Below, in pieces: positions 23,982 through 34,934 of a stretch of 64,000 nt of DNA; position 1 is the stretch's first letter, and each line of letters opens with the position of its first letter. The notes beneath the pieces are model-generated. The model was not told the origin of the DNA and made no database searches. It was given only the letters and a program-made list of their open reading frames with translations. The DNA is taken from assembly GCF_024763615.1 (NCBI RefSeq), contig NC_077223.1, forward strand, positions 75,454,627 to 75,518,626. Reading direction: 5' to 3'. This DNA comes from Phlebotomus papatasi. Taxonomy: Eukaryota; Arthropoda; Insecta; Diptera; Psychodidae. The position numbers were made by a program, and so were the translations under genes.

Positions 23982-24627
23982 ATATCAAAATGTTTTTCGA
24001 ACATAGGTGTCCAAGAACGAAATATTCGCCCTGACTACTTCCAAAACATATTCGAAAATGAAAAAAAAATCTAGGAGCTATTTTCGAAATAAATAAAAAA
24101 AACATGATTTTGGAGTATTTCGTATAAATGAGCTTAATTTGTGAAGTCTTTTTCCTAATTTGATCTTGTATTAGAACAAAACATTTGTATGTTTTATGTT
24201 TTTCAAAAAATTTAGCCAGAAAATATACAGACTGCCAAACTCCATGAGCTCACAATTGGAGTTTAAAAAATTGAATATCGGTTTCGAAAAGCAGAAAAAA
24301 AACTTGCTGATAATTCCGCTAGGTGACTTCTGCAGTATTTCGGATCTTCGAAAAATCTTCGAAGTGTCTAGTTCTCTAGAATGTCAATATGTAGGTATCA
24401 TTCTCCATCATATTGTGAAGAATATCGAAGCAACGAGACTCAGAACATTCCTGTCCAAGTAGATGTAATTTTTACAGTAAAAATTCGAAATTCAATTTCA
24501 ATTTTTTGAACATTACCGACACTTTTTGCCAATAGAAAGCAAATTACCGTTTTTACCTTATAACCGAAAAACTTTTAGAATGATTATAACAGCCAATAGA
24601 GAGAATTTAGCACAGAAATGAACTAAT

Positions 24628-25400
24628 AGGCGTCATCTATACGGGGGGATTTCGAAATGCACCCCACTGTGCTATGCACCGATGAGTCTCGGGAAATCTC
24701 CCCTAGTGGTTCATTCCTGAGATAAATTTTCTCCACCCTCTGTTATAAATTCTCCAAGTGTGCTCTAACTAAAATAGATACTCTGGAAGACTTTCTATTT
24801 TATTTCGAAACGTTTCCAACGTCAATCACATAGTATTTTACAATCAAATAATTTGTTAAAGAGTGGTAAAGTTAATATTTATGCCTGGAGACGAACACTT
24901 TATAAGGAAGAGAAGGTGGGGCATCCATCCCCATCCTCTATATCAAAACCGTCCTACCGCAGGATTTTATGCCAATATTTTTGCTAAATTAAGAAAATAT
25001 CCTAAGTTTTTATTTTTCTATAAATCAACTTTATTCTATTATATTTAATTATTTATTTCTTTTTAAGGTTGTCTATTTAACAATTCGACCATATTCTAAT
25101 GAAGATTAAACGATACATTTAAAAGAGTAATCGATACCGTGTCCCTATTTCACCTGCTTTTCGACTTTTGATAACTTTGAAAATAGTTCACGAGAAAAAG
25201 ATCTCTTGAAAAACAAAAAAAAAGATTTAAAATCGCTTGAAATGTCAAAATATTCGAACATAAACAAATGGAGCTTTCGAAGAGGGAGATTTTAAGCGCC
25301 TAAAGATAGTCAAAAATGCACCGGTCTAAAGCTCAGTGGGGGAATTTTGTTTAAAAATGGTAGTTTCGAAATAAAATCCCCCCGTTTAGATGCTCCCTAG
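24628..25400. repeat. Probable inverted-repeat element of about 770 bp
   Basis: CATCTATACGGGGGGATTT at the left pairs with AATCCCCCCGTTTAGATG at the right, and TTTCGAAA words plus a TGCACCGRT/ACCGGTGCA pair lie inward of these. Pairing is interrupted, so this is an older inverted-repeat transposon or a rearranged one. Confidence 0.55.
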
Positions 25401-26128
25401 AGAAAATTTTCCAAGACCAACTAATGCATCGCATGATAGAGTTAATTTATATAGAACTTTCTGTAATATTCTAAATTCATAATACTACTATTTTTTAGAG
25501 GATTGATAATATTAATTAGAGAATTTTCCACTGTTTTGTAAAAGTAAAATATAGAAGTCTCCATGTAGAGTGAGACATTTGAAGGTACAAAATAGAATTT
25601 CAATTGTATCCAATAAATAGCATAATAACTTATCACAATGTTTACATAATATCGTCACCATCTGATGGATCAGCAACAGTGCTAAGTGCATTTGATTTGT
25701 GTCTACATTCGTTGAAAGTACCACGAAACTTTTCGTAGTTTACAATAAATGCAGTTTGCAGAAATGCTGATCCAAACGACCGATGAGACGATATGTTTAT
25801 ATTATTCAATTTAGTTTTCTTAAATTCAAAACTTCTACAGTAAAATAAAACTTGTATACAAAATTCAAAATTATACATTGCATTGTTTTGACTAGTTAAT
25901 CACCTCTTGCAAATTTGGCTACACTTTCCCCCCAAAAAACAACCCCATAGATCAATCACTTTTGGCATGAAATTGCAGTGTGGAAATTCACGAGAAATGC
26001 CTGGTACACGTGGCAGAACAAAGGCAAAGGCGTCAAGGCAAAAATATGATCACGTCCAAGTGATGTAAACACAAGACTGTAGTAAAATTAATTGTAAACA
26101 ATTCAAAAATAAAAATAAAAATACTCAC

Positions 26129-26293
26129 CATGATGGCCAAATAATTGCGATAGTTGTAAGGCAGGGGACCATCTGCATACAGGATGAATTTCTGTGTCTT
26201 GAGAAAGTGCTCCAAATAGCTGGGATGATAACCAATAACCTGTGAGACATGGTCCAAGTCTATTTTATCCATAGGATACCTTTGCAGTATATA
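26129..26293 (-). CDS. Sesn: Sestrin, upstream coding exon
   Basis: On the minus strand TTTTCTAG precedes a 165-nt exon (55 codons, phase 0 at both ends) that ends in ATG|GTGAGT. It encodes LDHVSQVIGYHPSYLEHFLK and then DGPLPYNYRNYLAIM. These are the family's HP.YL..F motif and the DGPLP..YR.YIAIM segment that precedes AA.RHQCSYL in the next exon. The first seven residues before MDKIDL are less conserved; an ATG in frame at residue 8 is unlikely to be the true start, because sestrins normally have 50-100 further residues upstream. The N-terminal coding exon or exons were not found between here and 44 kb on the minus strand. Acceptor choice is the least certain point. Confidence 0.92.
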
Positions 26294-27207
26294 CTAGAAA
26301 AGAAGGTGATACAGAGAAAAGTCATGCAAGTGCATTGTAAAATAGCAAAGGGAATGAAAAGTCTTTTTTTTTCATCTAAAGGAAAAAAAAACAGTCACAT
26401 TTAGTCGTGCACAACACTCAAAAAGCTACTACTGGGATGAACTAAATTTACAAGTGAATTTGCAGAAAACACCATCAGAAATAAAACGGTTTTTTGTAAA
26501 CCATCTCACTCTTCCATATGAAATTCAATCCGCTACCTATTCCAACTTGCAATGTTCTTTCAATGAAAGACACTCTTTTTCTGCTTAACCCTGGCAAATC
26601 TACTCCTTTTGGATCTTATGAATTGTATGTCGAATTGAGAAAAATGGCCCAGAAATTGTTTAATGTGATAAACTTTGCAAATACCAGTACACAGAGTAAA
26701 ATGTTTATCATCTTCAACGTCAAACTTGTAAATTGCAAATGTGATATTTTGAGTAAGCAATATCAAAGACGATTGATTGTGAGTGGAAAAATTTTTGCAC
26801 ACCATAAGAAGTCTTTAAATAAACAATGCCATATTTTGAAAATGATAAAAATTTATAAAAGTACTCAGCAACAAGCATTGCAATAACTCTCAATCAATTA
26901 CATCAGTTTTTAGTACTTGTATCCACATTTATTTGTACTAAGATAAAATTGATCAGATTTTGTTTAAACCTTCTAGAGATATTTACACAATTACATTCAG
27001 GATTTAGAAAAAACATAGGTGTAATTAGGAATTTAGTACAAGCATGTACTAAATTTATTCATAACTGAAATATGTAAATTTCAAGTTCAAAAATGTCAAA
27101 TAAATGTTTTACAAAGTCAGAAGATTTGGGGATGATCAAAAATGAATGATAATATTAATTTAAATATATAGGACATGGTGTACTAATTTCGAGCGCTTAT
27201 GTCCGGA
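26294..27207. other. Upstream of the sestrin exon, probably first intron; nothing recognised
   Basis: AT-rich. Overlapping ORFs on both strands at 26518-26886 and 26560-26805 have no family motif and shadow each other. A search for a sestrin N-terminal exon by eye was negative. Confidence 0.5.
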
Positions 27208-28200
27208 GTGGCTCCGTTCAGTAATAACCTTTCGAAGACACAAAGCCACTCCAAAGCCGAGCCAAACCTTTTCGAAAATCTACCGGAAGCCTAAAGGGCA
27301 AGTTCACATACCCGACGCTTTAGCGCTGATTGTTCTGCCATTTCGAATTTCGATATTCTTGCAAACGTTGCAAACAGTGTGCAAACGTTTGCTGCAGAAA
27401 GTGAACTTGTGTGGAATTTCACGATGGCAGAACATTTGAATTGCAATTTTATTAAGATAGGTAAATGTCCATTTCATGAACTTGCTCACTTTTGTGTAAC
27501 TCGTCGGTTTAAACGTTCGAATTTCCAACGGGTTGAGGAAAAACCTCATTTGGAGAGAACTCTCAAATTGGAAAGGTTATTGCTGAACGAGAGGAGTGTT
27601 TCTAAGAGAAAGATAGATAGACCGATTGGCTCCGTTCAGTAATAACCTTTCGAAGAGTCAAAGCCAAGCCAAACCTATTCGAAAATCTACCGTAGAGGTG
27701 TGCAAAAACCGTTGAAACCGAATTAAGGTCAAAATAAGTTTGTTATAGTAGCGTTTTGACCATTGACGTACATGTTTCATTTGACGTTTATTCGGTTTCA
27801 ACGGTTCTTGCACGCCTCTGATCTACCGGAAGCCTAAAGTACAAGTTCATATACCCGCCGCTTAAGCGCTGATTGTTCTGCCATTTCGAATTTCGATATT
27901 CTTGACACTTCAACCGTCAACAATGTCAACAACGGTGTGCAAAGTTTGCTGCAAAAAGTGAATTTTTGTGTAGTTTTGTGAAAATTCAGGATGGCAGAAC
28001 GTCTTAATTGCACTTTCACTCAAAGAAATGTCCTTTTTAGGAACTTGCTCATTTTTGTGTAACTCGTCGGTTTAAACGTTCGAATTTCCAACGGGTTTTT
28101 AGGTAAGTTCTCTCTGAAATACCTTCGAATCGATAAAGGAAAAACCTCTACCGGAAAGAGCTCTCAAATCGGGAAGGTTATTACTGAACGAGAGGATTGA
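27208..28200. repeat. Head-to-tail pair of TTCAGTAATAACC elements
   Basis: Two units, at about 27208-27600 and 27626-28200, each begin near GGCTCCGTTCAGTAATAACC and end near AAGGTTATTRCTGAACGAGA, an inverted repeat of about 17 bp. They share GCGCTGATTGTTCTGCCATT and AACTCGTCGGTTTAAACGTT in the same order, so they are direct copies 418 bp apart. The second unit carries an inserted hAT MITE. The ORFs at 27304-27549 (minus) and 27379-27642 (plus) lie across it and are not preserved in unit 2. Confidence 0.8.
27694..27820. mobile_element. hAT-type MITE, copy 1, with 8-bp target duplication
   Basis: A 127-bp near-palindrome with ends TAGAGGTGTGCAA and TTGCACGCCTCTG, inserted into the second unit of the 27208-28200 repeat. 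The 8 bp ATCTACCG are present immediately on both sides (27686-27693 and 27821-27828), and unit 1 shows the uninterrupted site. An 8-bp duplication and a CAGAGGTGTGCAA end are typical of the hAT superfamily. Confidence 0.93.
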
Positions 28201-28312
28201 AAATCAGTTTCCAAAAGACAAAAATAGACATTTTCAATTCTCGTTGAAATATTTTCTATTCGAATTTCGAAGTCCCTTGGTACGTTAACACTTTTAATCT
28301 TCATTTTGTTTT

Positions 28313-28742
28313 ACACAGAAAAAATGTTTCGTAAAATTGTTCGTTAATATTTGTGAATTTCTACTGAGGACCTACGAAATTTTTGTAAATTGTATAATCC
28401 ACTAAAAAGTTGGGAAAAGTTTGTATTTCTTCACAAACAATGTTCATAATTTGATCACTTAATGATAACGGAACAAATGTGTGTTTTTACAAACATTCCT
28501 CTCTAAATGTTCGTAAAATTTTGTCATTTGTTCGAATAGTTTTGTCAAAACAAAGAAAAATGTACGAGCAATCGTTTGTGAAAAATGCTCGCCAAGTTAT
28601 CATGTTACGAACAATATTTGGGAAAAAGTACAAACTTTTACGAACTTTTTTATGCGTTACACGATTTACAAGCATTTCGTAAGTCCCCAGTAGGAATTCA
28701 CAAACTTTTACGAACAATTTTACAAAATATTTTGTTCTATGT
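28313..28742. repeat. MITE with ACACAGAAAAAATG ends
   Basis: The left end ACACAGAAAAAATGTTTCGT and the right end ACAAAATATTTTGTTCTATG pair imperfectly over about 31 bp. Throughout, the word TTCGTAAAATTTG or its inverse CAAACTTTTACGAA recurs at least six times, so the body is a series of short inverted repeats. Four ORFs on both strands at 28479-28777 are by-products of these words. Confidence 0.7.
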
Positions 28743-28789
28743 AGGGGAATCCAAGCATCAAGGCTCATAATATTCATGTCTCTTTACTA

Positions 28790-29041
28790 CACTGAGAGAA
28801 ATCCGAAAAAGTTAAAATAACATTCCGGAAATGTTAATTTTACCCTGCAGAATTGATCCGAAATCGGTGTAAATGTTACCCTTTTAAGTGTATTGGGAGT
28901 TAAAGTTACCTTTTTTTCATGTTAATTTTACCCTTCAAAAGGTGTAAAATTAACATTAAAAAATGTTGATATATTTTTACACCTAAAAAGTGTTAGTTAT
29001 CGGGAAAAAAAGTTAATCGCACCCTCCTTTTTTTCTCAGTG
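28790..29041 (-). repeat. CACTGAG MITE, copy 2
   Basis: Inverse orientation to 20812-21066. Ends CACTGAGAGAAATCC and TTTTCTCAGTG, flanked by TA on both sides. Contains the CTGCAG and GATCCGAAATCGG landmarks of the family. Confidence 0.88.
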
Positions 29042-31443
29042 TAAATTCCATCATAATCACTAAGCAACTCCTTTGATAACTTTTTATTCTAGATTTTATA
29101 AAAGTTTCTAACCTCGCGAGAATTTTTGGTAGGAAAACTAGAGATTCTTTTTGAATGTTTCAGAACATTAACGATATTTTTCGTAAATACAAAGCCAACC
29201 TTTTAGCCGAGACACTTTAGAAGAATCAAAATCCGGCAGTGAGCATACCGAATCTCAAGTTTTTTTTAGAAATAAATTATTTTTCTTGCTGCACAATTTA
29301 TTAGGTTATTCAACCTATCTCACTTTATATTAATTATTTTCTCGTAATCCTGCACAGTAGTTGAACTCTTCTAAGAAGTTTTATAGATAACAATTCAATC
29401 GGAATAACTGGGTTATGATTTTAAATGATAAACTTTTTCATAGTTTTTTTTCTATCATTTTACATAAATATTACTAACCACGACAAGAGGCACTTTAGTA
29501 CATTGCGTTCAAAATGTTTCGATTTTCCGTTTTTTAATTCAATGTTTTTTAACCTAAAAAATTTAGTACATGAAAGTACTAAAACAAATAGAGGGTAGAG
29601 GAATCATTTAATACCATGTCCTTATTTAATGACACTTCTTATAAATTGATTTTTTTTAATTATTTCGATATTTAAAAAAAATTATAACAAAACACTATTC
29701 AAATTAATTTGTTCCTTTTCCCCAATATGCTTCAAAGTAGCAAGAAAAATATTTTTCTTTTGATATTGTCGCAAACTTGTGCTAGTTCTAAATTGTCAAT
29801 TCAACAGGTTAAAGAAAACAAAGTAATTTAAGTAAATATCTAATAAAATTTAACATAATTTAAATATATAATAAAGAACAAGAGATATCAAGAAGTTTGT
29901 TGAAATATTACTTTGTTGTTATTTTAATAATACCGTCATAACATCATTAAAAAATTATTTCTACAGAAATATCCGGAATTTTATTAGCAATTAAAATCAA
30001 AATGTTGCACAAAGGCATGTTCATAAATCTCGTAAAAATTGTCACAAATTTGGCAAGAATGAATTAATATTGAGGATGAAATGAATCTGTCATAAGCACC
30101 AATTTGGAGAAATTAATTGCATCTGAATTTTGTACAAAAAGCATTTTACGCAAAGAGGATTATAATTAGCAAAATTACCTCAAATTGTGATACATTGTAA
30201 TTACAATGCAACATTTGTGACTCTTGCATAAGAAAAAGCTCATGATGAAAACTTCAGATAAAGTCAAAACAGAATTTCAAAGGGTTTTTTTCTATTGGCA
30301 AGCAAATCTTAGAATACCTTCCACTTTATGACTAATAAAACAGCCCGAAATATCTGCTGTAGAAATACAAAAAAAAAGTTATACCTTAACTTAAACAACT
30401 ATGAAAATTCTCAGAGTTATTCCCATCTTCAAAACTTAAATGAAAATCATGCCATATTTGCGTGTCCAGAGTACCAATGTAAAAAACTGATCTCTGAGCC
30501 CCCAAACAGAAGCCGTTGATCCAATTTAGTGGTGTAAATTGATGCGATATCATTGCCAGTGTTTGCCACATTCAACACACAGCTGATGATTTGCCACAAT
30601 TAATCAAGAGAATCATCTTTCCCATATGTGTTTCGACACCAGAGGTTATTTTAACTTAAATCTCATATGGCACCATGTGCATGTCAATTGAACATGTGGG
30701 ATGAACAATTTAAGTGCAACAAGTGACAAGGAAAAAATCCATTTTATAGATAGAACACCAAAATAGCGTGTACAAAGAGACGAAGAATAATGCGGAAGAA
30801 AGTTATAAATTATTTTGGGACTTTTTACTATGTATCCACAGACATTTATTGATGCTGAAAACATCATTAATGTACACACAATTTTTTTTTTAATTTAATT
30901 TCACATTCACAATGTTCACTATAATTATAAAATCCGTGATAAAAAGTCAAAAGAAATCTCTTCTGATTTTAATCAGCAGCGAAGGGAAAAATTATAACGA
31001 GTCAGCAAGATTTAGGGAAAAGGTATTGATGAAAAATTACACAACTTGACGTAATAAAAGAATACAGAATAAAAAAATATTTATTAAAATAATTTTTCTT
31101 TACTATCTCATTAATTTTATTAGAAAATGAGCAAAATTAAATACTACAAGGCAATTTTAAGAATTGTTTACTATTGGTGTGCTACTGATTTTTATACACA
31201 TTATTTTTTTACGTGAACATAACCTATCTTATCATCCAAAACCAATGATTTTTTATGAGTAAACTTTCCTTAATCTTAAAAATCAGAAGAATAAAAGAAT
31301 TATAAAAGTTTTAAATTTTGAAAATTAAAAAATAAATAAAATCTGAGTCACGTGAGTAATACAGTGAGCGAAATTCAAATAGGAACGGACCTATAAATGG
31401 GTGGTGTGGGTCATTTGTCGATTTAATATTTTTTTGTATAATA
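29042..31443. other. 2.4-kb AT-rich stretch, no gene recognised
   Basis: Includes short ORFs on both strands at 30328-30879 without motifs. ACAGTGAGCGAAATTCAAAT at about 31361-31380 resembles a Tc1-type transposon end and may be the outer end of the Tc1 wreckage that follows. Confidence 0.45.
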
Positions 31444-31798
31444 TACACTGGTAAAAATTAAAGGATCAAATTAGATTATAGTCCATCCTTTTCAAAAGGA
31501 TGGATCATATTTGAACCTTTGAAAGGATCACTAGTGTCTCTTGAAATTTTGTATGCAAATTTATCACGTCAGATTATATTTTATCACGAACATATTACTG
31601 TTATCATATTTCTCTCATCTGGGCGAACATCAAAGATAACTTTATCACTGTTTTTGTTCGCTTATTCCGGAGGTAAAAAAGTGTCAAAACAGGGACACTT
31701 TCAAAGGATAATCGGTGATCCTTTCATTTTTACCAGTTGGATCAATTTGACCCTTTTATTAGGTGATATTCTTAACAATCTCTTTTTACCAGTGTAGG
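31444..31798. repeat. MITE with TACACTGGTAAAAA ends
   Basis: TACACTGGTAAAAA at the left is the exact inverse of TTTTTACCAGTGTA at the right. GGATCAAATT pairs with AATTTGATCC-like words inward. The TA at each end may be the target duplication. The plus ORF 31519-31797 is inside it. A stretch near its right end (TTTTATTAGGTGATATTC) is shared with the left end of the repeat at 57800. Confidence 0.8.
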
Positions 31799-31949
31799 CC
31801 TATCCAACAACACTTTTTATGGCAGTAACCCACGTGCATTTGCGTTCGTGTGTGCACGCCAGCCAAAATATCAAATTTTTGGGTGAGTTTTAAGCGAAAG
31901 TCAGATAAGGACGATGCCGATTTAAAAAAAAAAGTGAAAAATTCTGGCC
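31799..31949. other. Spacer between MITE and Tc1 remnant
   Basis: May be part of the Tc1 element into which the MITE inserted; no frame could be followed. Confidence 0.35.
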
Positions 31950-32365
31950 AATGAGAATTATTTCAATAATATGAACTTGATTCCTTATCCTTTATGACAG
32001 AAATGAGTCTTCTAGCCATATTTAAAACCATTTTATGAAGAATTTCTTGTTGAATTCGCTCCACGCGCATTTGATATCACTCTTGAGCTCATCTACGGTC
32101 CCTACGGTCTGATATTGCTGAACTCCTGTATTAATTTCTCCTGGAAGGATACCTCACAGATTTTCAATATTATGTGGGCCAGGTAAATCAACTGACAAAT
32201 ACAAAATTTCCAGTTCTCCTGGAACCACTCCACTACAAGACTTTCTTAGTAAATTTCCGTATTATCCTGCTGGAAATTGGCATTACAACTGGTTTAGACT
32301 TCGAAAAATAGTACCAGTACATCTTCAAGTAATATTCAACACTTATCAGATGTCATTTTAGTGGT
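31950..32365 (-). pseudogene. Tc1-type transposase, decayed C-terminal part
   Basis: On the minus strand, the text runs from the segment matching the QQD region (near 32270) past a WF/W..N-type stretch and ends in a VERIQQEILHKMV-like tail followed by ARRLIS. These are recognisable as the C-terminal end of Tc1/mariner transposases. Stops and frameshifts are frequent. The first 150 bp (about 32210-32365) are the inverse of 32625-32765, so this and the next entry are two copies lying in opposite directions. Confidence 0.65.
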
Positions 32366-32439
32366 TATTCAATGGTTTCGTGTATTTACATAAAATGACA
32401 TAAAATGAGAGAAACACCATATTGAAGCTTGTCTACTAT

Positions 32440-32920
32440 TTGCAGAAAAATATATCTCAACTAAACTTACTTTTTCCGATCAAGAAAAGTTAAAACTGAA
32501 TGAGCGAAATGGTTTTAAGTATTATTGGCATGCCATTCAGAGTCAAAACTTTGGATATGCAACTGTGATGATCTGGGCAGCTTTTTCACTTTATGGAAAG
32601 ACATGAATCTGCCGGGTGATCACTAAAATGACATCTGATAAGTGTTGAATATTAAATGAAGATGTACTGGTATTATTTTCCGAAGCCTAAACCAGTTGTA
32701 ATGCCAATGTCCAGCAGGATATTACGGGAATTCACAAAACAAGGCTTACAGTGGAGTGGTTCCACGAGTATAAACTGCAAATTTTGGATTGTCCAGCATT
32801 TTCTTCTGGATTAAATCTCAATTAAAATCTGTGAGGCATTAAGCCAAACTCTCTAGAACTTGAGATAGACATTTTCAAAATTGTGCATCACAAATCCTAG
32901 AATATCTGTGCTGATTGCTG
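32440..32920 (+). pseudogene. Tc1-type transposase, decayed catalytic part
   Basis: On the plus strand, frames include FSDQEKLKLN then FKYYWHAIQ (the family's FSDEKKF..DGP.GF.YYWHD), followed by TVMIWAAFSLYGKT (family SVMVWG.FS..GK). After a shift come QQDITGIH (family QQDNA.IH, the second catalytic aspartate) and LDCPAFSSGLN (family LDWPA.SPDLNPIENLWG). The first two catalytic aspartates are readable, but the last acidic position is lost and stops interrupt the frame. It is a dead Tc1/mariner element of insect type. Confidence 0.8.
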
Positions 32921-34189
32921 GTATGTTTGCACTGTTAGTAAAAAAAATGATATAATTATTATTTTACGCGTAACTCGACGCGTAATTAATCTTCACGCAA
33001 GGTGAGTTCCCGCTAAATTGGTGTAAAAAGTGAGCCATCGCCGTTTTTTTTTTAATTTTTGGTGATTCTCTCAGTGTAAACAACAGACAGAGCACATAAA
33101 TTCTTCACCACAGTCATATACCAAGAACAAGTGAAATATATAAGAAGGCACACAAAAAGAGATAATATCAATTTAATCAAGGTGAAGTTGGATATTTTTG
33201 GCTAATTTATAATCACGCACTGGGTCCCAAAGTGGCACAGAAAAGTCCATGTAAATGTTTTATGGCTTTTTTCTTGTAAATAAAGAAGGGCTCCAGCATT
33301 TATTTATAATTATTCTTCCAGACCACGAATTAAATAACAATACCAGTTGAGAGTGTTGAATGAAGGACGGAAGTTCTCTTGGCTGTATTTTTTTTTTGTT
33401 CTCTATATGTACCCCTCTTAACTAATAATAAAAAAAAAACTGTAGACCTTGGAATACGCTATAAATTTAATTCCTAATCTATTCCTAAATCAACAAAATA
33501 CACAAATAACAAGAATATCGCTATTGTGTGCCTTCTTCAGAGTGTCTCAATTGAGTATGTTCACCATACCATATGAAAATGTGAATCCAAAGACCGAAGA
33601 GAGAAAAATGATGTTGTTAGGAGAAAAAAAGAACATGAAAAATAATTCACTTGAAGCACTTGTTGGTTTTGATTGACGACGTCAATAAAATATGCAGAAT
33701 ATTAATTATTTTCATTCACAATTGAGATTACTCTTGACTGATCTTTTGTATTTATTTCTTTCTTTTTTCTTGTGGTCAATTTGGAAAGTGAAAAAAAATC
33801 ACGATCGCGCGAGGATCACGTCTTATTTGCGGCACGCTAAACCCTTCATGGCGCCACAGAACACGTCTTTTTTTTTCATTTCCGAGAGCGATTTTGGATC
33901 ATACTCAAAATAACATACTGACCACATTGTAGGTCATTTTAATTATGTAGTTTTGAAAGCCAGCTGAGTAGGAGAATATAAAATTGACACATAAAGACAA
34001 GAGACACGTGGAAGAAATTAAAAAATGAGAGAACCCGAGAACAAAAAGAATGAAACATTCTGTTGAGAGGTGCTAAAAAAAAGTATTGAAAGATGAAAAG
34101 TCAAATGATTAAGTACAAAACACTTCGCCGACTGCTTGAATATTATTTCTGCAATAACGATCCTATATTTATCCGAATTATTCGAGGAA
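32921..34189. other. No gene recognised
   Basis: AT-rich apart from 33790-33900, which is less AT-rich with CACGATCGCGCGAGGATCAC. A CTCTCAGTGTAAAC word at about 33070 may be an end of a lost CACTGAG-type element. Short ORFs only. Confidence 0.4.
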
Positions 34190-34840
34190 TAGGGTAAAGT
34201 GATATAATTTGGAATTAGTGTTACAAGTTGGACAATTCGTCGGTACAAGTTGGACATGGCTTTTTTTTCTTGATAAATACAGTACAAAATTTGTTTTTAA
34301 GCACAAGGAACCAAATTATAAAACTAAAGCATTAAAAAAATAGAAATAAAAATGAAGTACTAAATTTATCAAGACAAAAGCCCTGTCCAAATTGTACCAT
34401 TGCATTTTCCAAATTGTACCACTTTAGGGCAGAATCACATTGACAATAAAATGCTCGCCGTAGCCTCACCGTATTTCGTTAATTTACGCATTTTCATTGC
34501 AATTCTTACGCAAATTTTTTGTTACGTATTACCTTATCTCAAACTCGGTGGCACTAGGTGAAAATAAGATAAGAAAATTGAAGAAATAAAACGAAAATTC
34601 GATAAACGGTGGGCAAAAAAGAACTACGATTAATTTCTCTTACAGATTTTATTTTGCTCACCGTTTATCGAATTTTCGTTTTATTTTTTCAATTTTCTTA
34701 TATTATTTTCACCTAGTGCCACCGAGTATGAGATAAGGTAATACGGTAATGGAAAATTTGCGTAAGAATTGCAATGAAAATGCGTAATTATCCAAATACG
34801 GTGAGTATTTTACTGTAAATGTGATTCTGCCCTTACCCTA
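34190..34840. repeat. TAGGGTAAAGTG MITE interrupted by a nested MITE
   Basis: The left end TAGGGTAAAGTG is matched at the right by CCACTTTA, then a nested insert (34427-34832), then the last bases TTACCCTA. Inward, ACAAGTTGGACA words on the left are mirrored by TGTCCAAATTGT on the right. With the insert removed the element is about 240 bp. Confidence 0.8.
34427..34832. mobile_element. PIF/Harbinger-like palindromic MITE, nested
   Basis: The ends GGGCAGAATCACATT and AATGTGATTCTGCCC are exact inverses, and the whole 406 bp folds back on itself (for example TCGATAAACGGTG against CACCGTTTATCGA). It is flanked on both sides by TTA (34424-34426 and 34833-34835), and removing it restores the end of the host MITE. 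A TTA duplication with a GGG start suits the PIF/Harbinger superfamily. Confidence 0.88.
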
Positions 34841-34934
34841 TGCCCTTCAAAGTTTATTTAAAAAAAAACAATCATTTCTTAAATTTTAGAGAGGAATCGG
34901 AAACATATTAAAACGTCAGGTTACATATAAGGAT

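Noticed and set aside
28479..28777. Four overlapping ORFs on both strands
   Set aside because: All arise from the recurrent TTCGTAAAA words of one MITE.
30386..30571. 61-codon minus ORF considered as a sestrin upstream exon
   Set aside because: No sestrin-like motif and no match to the expected phase 0 donor.
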